Assembly (NCBI GenBank): GCA_033980235.1
Contig: CM067069.1
Location: forward strand, 17,123,650 to 17,187,649
Length of the DNA stretch: 64,000 bases
From: Diadema setosum
Taxonomy: Eukaryota; Echinodermata; Echinoidea; Diadematoida; Diadematidae
Reading direction: 5' to 3'
Shown here: positions 21,546 to 33,575 of the stretch, piece by piece
Layout of the letters: the number at the start of each line of letters is the position of its first letter
How positions within the stretch are numbered: position 1 is the first letter of the stretch
Notes under the pieces: model-generated
Told to the model about the DNA's origin: nothing
Database searches by the model: none
Seen by the model: only the letters and a program-made list of their open reading frames with translations
Made by a program: the position numbers and the translations under genes

Positions 21546-24341
21546 CAGTAGACCTCGCCTAAGTCGACATCGCATAAGTCGACGACAACTCGCTTAAGTC
21601 GACACAATAAAAAAGTCCCGATTTTTGCCTTTGTTATTCCTTGAAAATTTTCTCGTCTTAGTCGACATTTATAAGTCGACAACTCGCGTAAGTCGACCTG
21701 ATTTTTCAGTGCCAACTGAGCTGAAATACGTGTTAATTCCCTCGTCTAAGTCGACATAATTTTTCGCTCAAAATCTTATCGCCATTCTCTGAAAAAGAAT
21801 TGTTTTCCCGCTCCGATTCGCTGCGTTTCTACTCGGTAATTCGCTAGTGTACGGCGCGGTAGCGTTCGCGCCATGCGTCCATTGTCTTGTATGCCAGAAT
21901 ACAGAAAGGACATACACTCATTTACACCGGAGCATCACATGTAGTACCCAAGACAGTTCACTTTACCCCTTTTCTCCCTCGCGTTTTTCTTAAAACGCAC
22001 AAATTTTGTACACTTATATGTCCCAGTAGGTATTCATTATCCGAGCATGAAATAGGTGTTTTTGTAAATCCGAATATTCTAATGTTGATTATTCCGAAGC
22101 GGTATTAAAACCAGGGCCCTTTCTAAAAAGATTTATTACAATGCAACTAATAATGCAACTTAAAAAAAAAAAAAAAATCAAATGCAGGTGTATCAAATCA
22201 CACGCAACTTTTCCATTTCAACGCAAGTGCGTTGCTGAAAAGACTTGCGTTTGATAATCATATGTAACTAGAAAATAATTGTTACGAACCTGAAACTCAA
22301 TTGCGTTTAAACGCAACTCTAAAAATCAAATGCAAGTCCATCAAATCACACGCAACGGTGTATTTAAACGCAAGAGCATTGCAGAGAAGACTTGCGGTTT
22401 TTGTACGAAACTAGAAACTGCGTTTAAATAAATCTCTATACATCTACGGAAGTGCGTTATTGTTGAAAAGACTTGCATTACTTTTTTCATTTCGTAAGCA
22501 AAATTAAAAATTAAACGCAACTCTAAAAATCAAATGCAAGTCCATCAAATCACACATAACCCTGTATTCAAACGCAAGAGCGTTGCAGAAAAGACTTGCG
22601 GTGTTTGTACGAAACTATAAGAAACTGCGTTTAAACGCATCTCTAAACATCTGCGGAAGTGTGTTATTGTTTAAAAGACGCATTATTTTTCATTTCGTAA
22701 GCAAAATTAAAAATTAAACGCAGTTCTGAAAATCAAATGCAAGTCCATCAAATCACATGGCACGCTGAAAAGACTCGCGTTTGATTATCACACGAAACTA
22801 GAAAATTGTAGGAAACTTAAACTCAATTGCGTTTAAACGCAACACTAAAAATCAAATGCAAGTCCATCAAATCGCACGGAACGCTGAAAGACTTGCATTT
22901 GATAATCATACGAAACTAGAAAATTGTAGGGAACTTTTTTTTTTAAACTCAATTGCGTTTAAACGGAACTCTAAAAATCAAATGCAAGTCCATCATATCA
23001 CACGTAACGCTGTATTTAAAAGCAAGTGCGTTGCAGAGAAGACTTGCGATTTTTGTACGAAACTATAAGAAACTGTGATTAAACGCATCTCTATACATCT
23101 ACGGAAGTGTGTTATTGTTTAAAGACTTATCGTAAGCAAAATTAAAAATTAAACGCAATTCTGAAATTCAAATACAAGTCCATCAAATCACACGGAACGC
23201 TGAAAAGACTTGCGTTTGATAATAACACAAAACTAGAAAATTGTATGAAATTTAAACTCAATTGCGTTTAAACGCAACTCTGAAAATCAAATGCAAGTCC
23301 GTCAAATCACAAGCAACGCTGTTTTTAAAACGCAAGAGCGTTGCAGAAAAGACTTGCGGTTCTTGTCCGAAACTAGAAAATGCGTTTAAACGCATAAAAA
23401 TGTACGGAAGTGCGTTATTGTTGAAAAGGCTCGCATTATTTTTTATTTCGTAACGTAACTTTCGCCGTGACCGAACTTAGTCTGCACTTGCAGGGGAAAG
23501 ACATCGCAACATTTACACGTTTCAAACTACCGAAACGCATGCTGCTATACAAAATGTCAATGAATAAAATAACAACGAATTATTGTTAAAGTTCGCTATG
23601 CCGAAGTTTTAAATCTCAGTCCAAAGTTAAATTAGTCCGACATTGGTAAGAGATTTGTTTTTACGAAGGTTATAGTAGTCCGAAAGATGTCGTTTTCGGA
23701 TGAACAAACTTTTCTTCTTCTTTTTATATCAGACAGGCCCGCGCCGTACAGAGCGGTAATGTTGCGAATCGGAGCGCGAGAACAATTCATTTTCAGAGTA
23801 TGGCATTACAAATTTAAGCAGAACAAATATGGCAACTTAGGGAAGGAAAATCACACATATTTCAACTCAGTCGGCACTGAAAAATAATCTCGACAGAATC
23901 ATGCGAAATCACACGCATATCTTCCTAGCAACGCACTTGAATTTAAATCGCAAAGTTTAATGCAATTTTGGGGAATTTGCCTTTGATATTTCAAATCAAG
24001 TTTAAAACGTTAAGTGTCTAGAAACAGGCCTAGGTTTCCGATCCCGCTCTCTCAAAATCTCTCTAGAGATTTGGGCATTGTGCGTTGTCGTTACTAACCC
24101 GCGCAAGATTTATGCATGAACTAAAACATTATTGTTGCTCATGTCAGTAGGCATGTTTTGGTGGCAAAAGGAGTAAGATATGGGTAGCGATCCGCATCGT
24201 GATCCAAATCTTACTCTGTACAGGGGAAATTAATTTTCATTTATAAGTCGACAAAATGTCGACTTACGCGTAAGTCGACATTCGCGTAAGTCGACGTGTT
24301 TTGCTCAGTCCCGATTATGTCGACTTACGCGAGGTTGACTG
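21546..24341. mobile_element. pogo/Tigger-like TIR element, non-autonomous, 2.8 kb
   Basis: The left end is CAGTAGACCTCGCCTAAGTC and the right end is the reverse complement of CAGTCAACCTCGCGTAAGTC. Each end continues with several TAAGTCGAC/GTCGACTTA repeats, so the sub-terminal inverted repeats extend beyond 60 bp. A TA precedes the left end. The interior holds the repeat block at 22130-23460 and no transposase. The CAGT terminus and TA flank suggest pogo/Tigger (Tc1/mariner superfamily), but affiliation is inferred from the ends alone. Confidence 0.65.
22130..23460 (+). repeat. higher-order tandem repeat of AAACGCAA-type words
   Basis: The phrase AATCAAATGCAAGTCCATC recurs with variation near 22162, 22324, 22527, 22730, 22848, 22975, 23165 and 23285. 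Spacing alternates between about 120 and about 200 bases. Each copy includes AAACGCAA and GCGTTGCAGAAAAGACTTGCG, which is partly self-complementary. The block sits wholly inside the 21546-24341 element. Confidence 0.7.
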
Positions 24342-24444
24342 TGCATATATTCATAGTTATTTGATAAAACTGTGAATGGTATATAGGGGTAGTACCTGTT
24401 GTATCTAGGATTTCATTCTTTCCATTTTAAGGTTCAATTTGCCT

Positions 24445-24486
<42 letters not shown>

Positions 24487-24552
24487 CTCACTATTTTACC
24501 ATGTCATGGCAGTGGCTCACTTCCTCATTTTGCACTGCCATGATGTCAACAC

Positions 24553-25607
24553 TGAAGCAGACGTTAATTTATGCCAGTGATGTCATAGGCGAGAGCCTAG
24601 CTCTGATTAGTCAAAACATAGCTTGGGCAGTAGAGGGCGCTTGCATTTCGCAGCCTCAAGACACGTGAAACGAGAGAGTTGTGTCGCCACCACAATTACG
24701 GTTGGATATGAAAATTTGATGTTTAATACGTTGTTTAATTATAGTCATGGTAAAAATGCTGTATCTAAAGTTCTAAAATATTTGGCTGAAAATTGATATA
24801 CAAATGTGACTGAATAATGTGCAGTGGTAAAGTATATGCAATGCACAGGAGTCAATGAGAGATGTGTATAGGTTACGGTGCAGTGCGGTTTTCGGTGTAG
24901 TTAACTTATTGAAGTTGTTGACATGATTATGTACGAGAGTCGTAGCACCTTTGGGCTTGACTGAGAAAGAAATTTAGTAACAAATGAAAGATATATGAAT
25001 GACAAAGGTGTGAAAGTATTAAGTAGGTCGACAAAGGGTCACTGAGTTAAAGGGTTTCATGATAAGAGTGAGCTCGGTACAGTGGAACCTCTATAGAACA
25101 AATAGGACAAAATGCCTGATATGGCAAACTCTTTTCTCCGGACACGGCCAGGTTGATTTCCTTTCTTAGATATTGTTTATTTATCATAGATGCAGAAAGA
25201 TATTCGAACTGACAAACAATAATTGTGGTTCAAAGGACCTGGTTAGAAAGAATTGTTTTGTCTTTAGTTTATGTGCAATTCAGCCATGTGTAATTTAATT
25301 ACGCATTTATTAGTTCAGTGCAATATCTTATATTTCATGACCAAATAAGTAGAGTTAGTTGTCCCTTTGGTCAGGCTGCTAATTTATACACAAGACAAAA
25401 TAAGCATACACGTGAGTTTATTTCACACATGGCACGTTATGTTGTTGTCTGTCATTGTCAAACTTATTTATTTGATGAAATGCAGATGCTCATTATCGTT
25501 TTATTTCTGTCATTAAATCAAAGGTTGAACCTTGCCTGATTGGACATGGTAACAGCACTTTGGGTGTCAGCAGTGATTTTGGTACTGGTTAAATAGCGTC
25601 ACCTACA
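24553..25607 (+). repeat. BEL/Pao 5' LTR
   Basis: 1055 bp. Compared with the 3' LTR it lacks about 45 bases after GTGTCGCCACC (near 24691) and about 60 bases after GGTTAGAAAG (near 25249). The second deletion removed the right end of a resident pogo-like MITE. It has a single copy of the ~720 bp core that is doubled in the 3' LTR. The intact TTAA at 25589-25592 is the empty site for the MITE found in the 3' LTR. Confidence 0.8.
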
Positions 25608-25621
25608 TTAGTTCAACAACA

Positions 25622-26473
25622 GTGGCCTGGACTTTTGTTTGGTTCCGTCAACTCAAGCCGTCTACCGTCATGAGTGCTGTACAAGACGTCAAGCCTGGGA
25701 AATTGGCTAGAAGCATCAAGTCTGAGGATTCGGCTAGTAGCATCAAGCCCGAAGACTCGGCTAGCAATGTCAAGTCAGGAGCCAAAAAAGAAATGAGTTG
25801 GAGATTAGGACTAAATTGGACATCGCCAAAGCTGAGGAGAAGGCGTATACCAGCTTCTACGAGGAAGAACACAAGTCACAGTCACAGTCAAGCCTCCCAA
25901 AGGCCACCCAGAGGGTGCAGAGTCAGAGGAAAATCAGACATTGGCCTGATTGCCCAGCAGGATGTCAGATCTCACAGTCAGGAGCAGGAGGATACCATCC
26001 CTTATCCAGCAGGGTCAGGCCTAGTAGCATCCAGTCCTCCAGTTAAGGAACAGTCTCAACCAGATATTCATCTCCAGAGTCAGCGTTTGCTCGAAGCAAT
26101 AAATTTGAATAACGTGGAAGTTGTCAAATTCAATGGTGACCCTCTTCGTTACTATGAATTTGTCACATCATTTGAGAACCTCATCGGATCATCATCCCTT
26201 GATGATGGCTCCAAGCTTTTGAGACTGTTCCATTGCTGTGAGGGTGAACCCAAACAAATCATTCAGAGCTGCCTTGTGATGGAACCTTTACTAGGATATG
26301 CCAAGGCAAGGTCTTTGCTGGAGGAACGCTTTGGAAACAAGTTCAAGATTTGTGAAGCCTGGGTCAGAAGGCTTACAACAGGTCCACCTTTGAGAAGCAA
26401 TGACACTTCGAGAGGGAGCTACAGAAAGCCATGCTTGCTCGAATTTAAACTCGCAGGACTTGAAGCTAGATGA
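25622..26473 (+). pseudogene. BEL/Pao gag-like region
   Basis: About 284 codons. The N-terminal third is Ser/Lys-rich with repeated SIKxEDSAS phrases. The C-terminal half has VEVVKFNGDPLRYYEF, then FENLIG and the LLEERFG motif, matching the Pao gag-like domain. A usable initiator may be the Met near 25670 (MSAVQD). The frame is lost after LRSNDTSR, and the zinc-knuckle and aspartic-protease regions that should follow are absent. So gag is truncated and run together with degraded pol. Confidence 0.75.
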
Positions 26474-26590
26474 CCAAGTGAGGAAATTTTGGGCAATGCA
26501 GTCAACAGATAGTTTACATGACAATATTAGAGTATGTCCATCAACGACCAGAAGGATATGCAGAGATGGGAGGAAACTGTATGTTTGAAA

Positions 26591-28276
26591 GATGGGCACT
26601 ATGAACTCGCCATTCCATTTAAAGAGAGTCCTCCAGATTTACCCGACAGTCGTCATATGGCGCAGACAAGACTCCAGTCTCTAGGACGGAGATTAGCAAA
26701 GGAATGAGCAGCTTCTTCCAAGATATGCACAAGGCATTCAAGATCTACTTCATGAAGGATATGCTGAGAGAGTTCCAGATGATGAACTTGACACAAATGG
26801 TCCAGTGTGGTACCTGCCGCATCACCCTGTGATGAATCCCAACAAGCCAGACAAGACACGAATTGTCTTCGACTGCTCAGCTGTATTCAGGGAGAAGTCA
26901 TTGAATACTGAAGTGTTATCAGGGCCTGATCTGACAAGCATGCTGGTTGGTGTATTGCTGAGATTTAGGCAACATCCAGTGGCAGTGATGTCCGACATAA
27001 AGGCAATGTTTCACCAAGTACGAGTGCCACCCCTTCAGCGTGACGTATTAAAGTCCTTATGGTGGACTGATGGTAACTTATCGCACCCCCTGATGTGTAT
27101 AGAATGTGTGTGCACCTCTTCGGCAGGACTTGGAGCCCTAGTGCATGTAGTTTCGCTCTCAGGAGGACAGCTGACGACAATCAAGATGAATCCAGCCACG
27201 ATGCAGTGCAAACAGTTAAACACAATTTCTATGTGGACGATTGTTTGTTTTCCACTGAGGATGAACAACATGCAATCCAGTTGACTGCCGAGTTGAAAGG
27301 ACTGTTGGAAAAAAGAGGTTTCAATCTGACGAAATGGACCAGCAATAATCCACGAGTCATTGAGTCGGTTCCAGCTGTAGACAGAGCAAAGGAAGTAAAA
27401 GGACTTGATCTGAACCATGGAGCCATGCCTATTGAAAGGGCACTCGGTGTCAGCTGAAACATTGAGATGGATTGTTTCATCTACACACTATCACCAAAGG
27501 TCAAGCCTATGACCAGGCGTGGAATGCTGAGTATATCTTCCATATATGATCCATGTGGGTATGCAGCCCCATATATTTTGCAGGCGAAGTTGATTCTTCA
27601 AGATGTCACAGCCATGAAATTACCCTGGGATGGCCCTATCCCTGAGTGTATAAGGAACAGATGGCAGCGATGGCTGGATGAGTTACCCTTGATGAAGGAT
27701 TTCAAGATCAACAGATGTCTCAAGCCGCATGATTTTGGTGAAGTGACTAATGCAGAGCTTCATCACTTCTCCGATGCGTCTGAGAGAGCGTATGCGGCCG
27801 CATCATATCTTCGTCTAACAAACCGTGAAGGGCAAATCTACACCAGCTTGGTATTTGGCAAGTCTCGGGTAGCACCACTCAAGAAGATCACCATCCCTAG
27901 GTTAGAGTTGATGGCGGCAACACTGTCCATACGTCTCGATCAGATGATCCGACGTGAATTGGGTCTTCCTATAGCCAACTCTGTGTTTTGGACTGATAGC
28001 ACCATCGTACGCCAGTACATAACAAGGGATGACAAGCGCTTTCAGACCTTCGTCGCTAACAGGGTAGCCATCATTCGTGGGAGTTCAGAACCACACCAGT
28101 GGCTACATGTGGAGTCTAAGTGCAATCCAGCTGATGACTTGTCTAGGGGCCTGTCAGCTAGTAAAATTGTAACCAACCAAAGATGGCAAGAAGGCCCAGA
28201 ATTTCTTCAAGAAAATGAAGAGTGTTGGCCTGTGCAACCAGAAATGAATGCCCCCAATCTAGATGACGACAAATAA
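26591..28276 (+). pseudogene. BEL/Pao reverse transcriptase and RNase H, broken
   Basis: The order matches BEL pol: GHYELAIPFK opening near 26594; LPHHPVMNP; TRIVFDCSA; ADIK-like SDIKAMFHQV; the catalytic FYVDDC near 27227; KWTSN; YDPCGYAAP; the RNase H segment FSDASERAYAA; and FWTDST with CNPADDLSRG. At least two frameshifts occur (26700-26810 and 27085-27130). There is an in-frame TGA at 27455-27457 where GVxWN is usual in the family, so a Trp codon has become a stop. The RT catalytic motif itself is intact, but the polyprotein cannot be made. Confidence 0.8.
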
Positions 28277-28303
28277 ATCAAGCACGATAAAGCCAAGGTC
28301 TTT

Positions 28304-29355
28304 ATGGCATTTGAATGTAATGATGGTGACGAAAACAAAATGGAAGAACTACTGACGAGATATTCTTCTTGGTACCAGTTGAGGAAGGCAGTAGAAATCC
28401 TTCGCAGAGTCAGAACTTTCCTGAGATTCAAAGCAGGACATGATGTGTCGTTTGATCCTTCAGACATGAAGAAACCTATCTCAGTGATGGAAATGAAAGA
28501 GGCTGAAAGAGACGTAATACGTTATGTGCAGGCTAAGTACTTTAAGGATGAGATTGCACTCCTGAGGCAGTCTGCAGAGGGCGACAAACGGCATAGAGTG
28601 AAGAAAGACAGCCGTTTATCACGACTAGATCCAAGACTCACAGAACACGGTCTTATTTGTGTTAAAATAATTTGGTCGGACAATGGTAGAGGGAGTTAAA
28701 GGAAGGTATCAGACAGTGGAACCAGCAAGCCATTCATCAGCATCTTCTTCAGAAGGAGATACAATGGAAGTTTAACCCCCCTGCTGCATCACATATGGGA
28801 GGGTCATGGGAGCGCATGATTCGGACTGTCCGCAAAGTACTGAACGCCTTGCTGAAGCAGCAGTGTCTTCATGACGAGGCCCTAGCGACGTTGATGTGCA
28901 AGGTTGAGGGCATCGTTAACGGTAGGCCATTGACTGTGGTTTCAACAGACGTGACTGATGCCGAGCCGTTAACACCCAATCACCTTCTGTTGTTAAGGTC
29001 AAACTGTGCATTGCCACCCGGTGTCTTCGATGAAAAGGACATGTTCTGCCATAGGAGGTGGAAACAAGTTCAATACATGGCAGATATCTTTTGGAAAAGA
29101 TGGACCAGGGAATATTTGCCAGCCCTGCAGGAGAGGCAAAAATGGACCAACGCAAAGAGAAATGTTGCAGTCGGCGATATTGTGCTAGTGGTAGAAGATG
29201 CACCTAGGAGCAAATGGAAGATGGGGAGAGTCGTGGAGACACATTTTGGCAGGGACAAGTTCGTTCGTTCAGCAGTAGTGAAGCTTAGCACAGGATTGAT
29301 CACTCGCCCCATCAGTAAGCTGTGTTTACTGGAGTCAGTGGAGAAATTAGCATGA
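28304..29355 (+). pseudogene. BEL/Pao integrase remnant with core deleted
   Basis: The first part (28304-28640) ends RLSRLDPRLTEHGLICV, normally followed by the H2C2 zinc-binding and catalytic integrase core. Here it jumps directly to IIWSDNG and a stop at about 28697. The remainder resumes at 28795 as [14 protein letters not shown] and continues to the C-terminal domain ([15 protein letters not shown], near 29175-29225), ending at 29355. Most of the DDE core is therefore missing, and integration would require another element's enzyme. Confidence 0.8.
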
Positions 29356-31209
29356 ATAATTGTGGCAACATTTACAGCTATTACATTAAGCACTTTGTAG
29401 AGGTGCAAGCCAAGCGCCGCCTCATGTGCTTCACTTGCGTAGATTCATTTGTGATTTATTAGAAAGGTTTATAGAGGTGCGAGCCAAGCGCCGCCTCTTT
29501 GTTTTAAAGAAATGTGGATAATTTGCATGGAAACTTCATGAGGAAGCAGTTTGGAAACTCAGCCGCAACAGCAATGTTTCATTACCTGTAATGGATGACA
29601 TAAAGACGCCACAATGATTTATCGGAAGATTGAAAATTGACAACTATCAAACCTTAGTGCTGAACATAAACTACGAACACTGACATTGAAAAATCGAGAT
29701 TCAGCATAAAATGATAACGCATCAAACTTTATGGACAATGAATTTGCCATTTATTTGCAATTCATGTGTTTTTGACACCACAGTGAACTCTTGTTATAGT
29801 GAGGTCCTGGGGCCAGAGAGGTGTTATATTGAGGTCACCAGTTGGGGTTGCAAAGATAGTGCAACTCAGACGAAACCGTAATTTGGAACTACCAGAATTG
29901 CTTTGTTCTAATGAAACCTCGTTATATCGGTGTTCATTTAACGATTGCCCACTTTATTAAGGTTGAAACGAATATTCAAGTACTTCGGATAACTGCTGAA
30001 AATAAATAAAATGTGAAACCTATGTACGATTTATGTGTACACGAGTCAAGGATGAGCACATGGAGTTCTATATGAATTTTTATTACAGAACAGAAAATTT
30101 CATGAAAATGAATTTGGTAACGAATACTGTTTGTTATTCAAGAACGGTGTTTTTCTTTTGGATGATAAGGATGTTAGAGTGCAAAATTCATCTTTAGCAA
30201 ACATTCATTTGTATGAATCCATTGGTTTGAACTGGATTTTCAGATAAGCAATCGATAATTCAGAAAATTGTTTAAATTCATGAGTACAGTGTTTGTATCG
30301 TACATGAAATGAGTCAAATCATGGCCATTTTGGCATTTGAGTATACGCAGCTATCAGAAAGGTTTAATTTAGAAAGCTTGTACACTGAAAGTCAACTTTG
30401 GTTATCATTACGACAGAGTTGTGGTTATAAGAGCCCTTGTTGACATTTGTCTAAGAAAGGTCATTTATTATATCAGCTGTAGAATTTCAAAGGGAAATGC
30501 TTGACATTTGGTTGATAGGAAACATTTGTGAAATGTACATTTTGCAAAGGTTGCATATCTGTTAATTATTGTTGATAACAAGCATAGATTAGTAAAATAG
30601 AGGTGTATCCATAAGTTAATTTATATTTGTTGTTTGGCAAAACAAAACAAACAAAAACAAAAACAAAAACGAACAAACAAAAAAAGGGTAAATGTTCGTT
30701 GAGGCTCACATTTACAGGGACATTCCAGACGATTTTCATAATTTCACATCATGTAGTACATACATCGACAACTCCATGTATAGATTTGTGGAATTTATTG
30801 TGGTTCTTGATCAGAGAAACAATACTTTGAAAAACCTGAAACAAATTACACTGAACAAGGATGATGACATAGGAGGTTCACATATTTCAGAAATGCAGCA
30901 GTGTACATGTAATTCCATTACAATGCCGTTTGCTTGCGAGTTCACCTGTGTATAATCTATGCATGCCTTCTTCTTTTGTTCTGCTTCCTTGAGCCCCAAC
31001 TCTTGCATTCTTATGGTGACTCTGCCATGTCATCATCCTTGTTCATTGCAATTTGTTCTAAATTTTGAAAATATTCTTATTCTTCATCCCAGTTATCATA
31101 AATTCTGAAACTCTGTCCTCAGTATAACTAATTCATAGTTGTTCAAATGCAAAAATCTGAAAATCATCTGGAGGTCTCCTTTAAAGGGGGCGGGTGCGAA
31201 TATAGAGGA
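29356..31209 (+). other. BEL/Pao 3' non-coding region
   Basis: No coding signal. Contains two copies of a 26 nt partly palindromic motif beginning TAGAGGTGC (29398-29423 and 29472-29497), a pogo-like patch near 29778-29945, an AAAC/CAAA run at 30640-30690, and a purine-rich stretch just before the 3' LTR that could serve as the polypurine tract. Confidence 0.5.
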
Positions 31210-31876
31210 TGAAGCAGACGTTAATTTATGCCAGTAGTGATGTCATAGGCGAGAGCCTAGCTCTGATTAGTCAAAACATAGCTTGGGCAGTAGAGGGCGC
31301 TTGCATTTCGCAGCCTCAAGACACGTGAAACGAGAGAGTTGTGTCGCCACCAGAAGTTACTGTTAATTCGCTGTTTTTACGTCAGCCCAATGTTGTAAGT
31401 AGACAATTACGGTTGGATATGAAAATTTGATGTTTAATACGTTGTTTAATATAGTCATGGTAAAAATGCTGTATCTTAAGTTTTAAAATATTTGGCTGAA
31501 AATTGATATACAAATGTGGCTGGATAATGTGCAGTGGTAAAGTATATGCAATGCACAGGAGTCAAAGAGAGATGTGTATAGGTTACGGTGCAGTGCGGTT
31601 TTCGGTGTAGTTAACTTATTGAAGTTGTTGACATGATTATGTACGAGAGTCGTGGCACCTTTGGGCTTGACTGAGAAAGAAATTTAGTAACAAATGAAAG
31701 ATATATGAATGACAAATGGTGTGAAAGTATTAAGTAGGTCAAAGGGTCACTGGGCTTGACTGAGAAAGAAATTTAGTAACAAATGAAAGATATATGAATG
31801 ACAAAGGTGTGAAAGTATTAAGTAGGTCGACAAAGGGTCACTGAGTTAAAGGGTTTCATGATAAGAGTGAGCTCGG

Positions 31877-32063
31877 TACAGTGGAACCTCTATAGAACAA
31901 ATAGGACAAAATGCCTGATATGGCAAACTCTTTTCTCCGGACACGGCCAGGTTGATTTCCTTTCTTAGATATTGTTTATTTATCATAGATGCAGAAAGAT
32001 ATTCGAACTGACAAACAATAATTGTGGTTCAAAGGACCTGGTTAGAAAGAGCTTCCACTGTAT
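31877..32063. mobile_element. pogo-like MITE inside LTR (first 3'-LTR copy)
   Basis: About 185 bp with ends CAGTGGAACCTCTATAGAAC and, inverted, CAGTGGAAGCTCTTTCTAAC, flanked by TA. The same insert is at about 32616-32803 in the second LTR block. A right-truncated copy is in the 5' LTR from about 25079. It therefore entered the LTR before this copy of the element transposed. Confidence 0.7.
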
Positions 32064-33182
32064 ACAAAGATCACTTGGATTTGCAAGGATGACATTACAT
32101 TGTTTTGTCTTTTGTTTTTACGTCAGCCCAATGTTGTAAGTAGACAATTACGGTTGGATATGAAAATTTGATGTTTAATACGTTGTTTAATATAGTCATG
32201 GTAAAAATGCTGTATCTTAAGTTTTAAAATATTTGGCTGAAAATTGATATACAAATGTGACTGGATAATGTGCAGTGGTAAAGTATATGCAATGCACAGG
32301 AGTCAATCAGAGATGTGTATAGGTTACGGTGCAGTGCGGTTTTCGGTGTAGTTATTTAACTTATTGAAGTTGTTGACATGATTATGTACGAGAGTCGTGG
32401 CACCTTTGGGCTTGACTGAGAAAGAAATTTAGTAACAAATGAAAGATATATGAATGACAAATGGTGTGAAAGTATTAAGTAGGTCAAAGGGTCACTGGGC
32501 TTGACTGAGAAAGAAATTTAGTAACAAATGAAAGATATATGAATGACAAAGGTGTGAAAGTATTAAGTAGGTCAAAGGGTCACTGAGTTAAAGGGTTTCA
32601 TGATAAGAGTGAGCTCGGTACAGTGGAACCTCTATAGAACAAATAGGACAAAATGCCTGATATGGCAAACTCTTTTCTCCGGACACGGCCAGGTTGATTT
32701 CCTTTCTTAGATATTGTTTATTTATCATAGATGCAGAAAGATATTCGAACTGACAAACAATAATTGTGGTTCAAAGGACCTGGTTAGAAAGAGCTTCCAC
32801 TGTATACAAAGATCACTTGGATTTGCAAGGATGACATTACATTGTTTTGTCTTTAGTTTATGTGCAATTCAGCCATGTGTAATTTAATTACGCATTTATT
32901 GGTTCAGTGCAATATCTTATATTTCATGACCAAATAAGTAGAGTTAGTTGTCCCTGTGGTCAGGCTGCTACTTTATACACAAGACAAAATAAGCATACAT
33001 GTGAGTTTATTTCACACATGACATGTTATGTTGTTGTCTGTCATTGTCAAACTTATTTATTTGATGAAATGCAGATGCTCATTATCGTTTTATTTCTGTC
33101 ATTAAATCCAAGGTTGAACCTTGCTCGATTGGACATGGTAACAGCACTTTGGGTGTCAGCAGTGATTTTTGGTACTGGTTAA

Positions 33183-33556
33183 AGGGTGTGTACAGTTCTG
33201 GTCGAGGTGAAGATTTAGCTTTTAACATTTTGTGAGATATTCAGAAACCACTCTATGAGATGTCAAGGAGCATGCAGTTCTAAAGGGTATCAAAAGTTTA
33301 TTCGATGAAAATCGGTTTTGAAATGGCTGAGATATCCAAAAACAAAGTGAAACAAAGAGATACTAATAAAGTTGGGGCATGTCGCCTTTTATTATTAGCA
33401 CTTTTTTGGATATCTCAGCCATTTGAAAACCAATTTTCATCTTGAATCCTTCTTAAAATTACATGCTCTTTCATATTTCATAAGAGGCTTTTCATTATCT
33501 CACTTAGGAATGTTCAAAACATGAAACCCTACCTCAACCAGTACTGTACAGTCCCT
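33183..33556. mobile_element. TTAA-targeting MITE in BEL 3' LTR
   Basis: 374 bp between TTAA at 33179-33182 and 33557-33560. The ends are AGGGTGTGTACAGTTCTGG and the inverted partner AGGGACTGTACAGTACTGG. The 5' LTR shows the uninterrupted site (GGTTAAATAG at about 25588), which proves the boundaries and the 4 bp duplication. No ORF. Confidence 0.85.
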
Positions 33557-33575
33557 TTAAATAGCGTCACCTACA

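Larger units (their letters stand above)
24553..33575 (+). mobile_element. BEL/Pao LTR retrotransposon, defective
   Basis: The LTRs begin TGAAGCAGACG (24553 and 31210) and end CACCTACA (25607 and 33575), so each is bounded by TG...CA. The outer flanks AACAC and CACAC could be a 5 bp target duplication with one mismatch. Between the LTRs are a gag-like region, BEL-type reverse transcriptase with FYVDD, RNase H and the integrase C-terminus, all on the plus strand. Coding is broken by frameshifts, a premature stop and deletions, so the element cannot be autonomous. It sits in the intron between the CUB exon at 34297 and the micro-exon at 21005, antisense to the host gene. Confidence 0.85.
31210..33575 (+). 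repeat. BEL/Pao 3' LTR, internally expanded
   Basis: 2366 bp against 1055 in the 5' LTR. A ~720-740 bp block (from about TTTTTACGTCAGCCCAATG) occurs twice, at about 31372-32110 and 32113-32860. Within it a ~90 bp segment (GGGCTTGACTGAGAAAG) is doubled again. A 374 bp MITE has inserted at 33183-33556. These changes post-date insertion or arose by unequal exchange. Confidence 0.8.

Noticed and set aside
24399..24668. 89-codon frame at the BEL 5' LTR boundary
   Set aside because: It runs through a GT microsatellite into LTR sequence. Not a gene.
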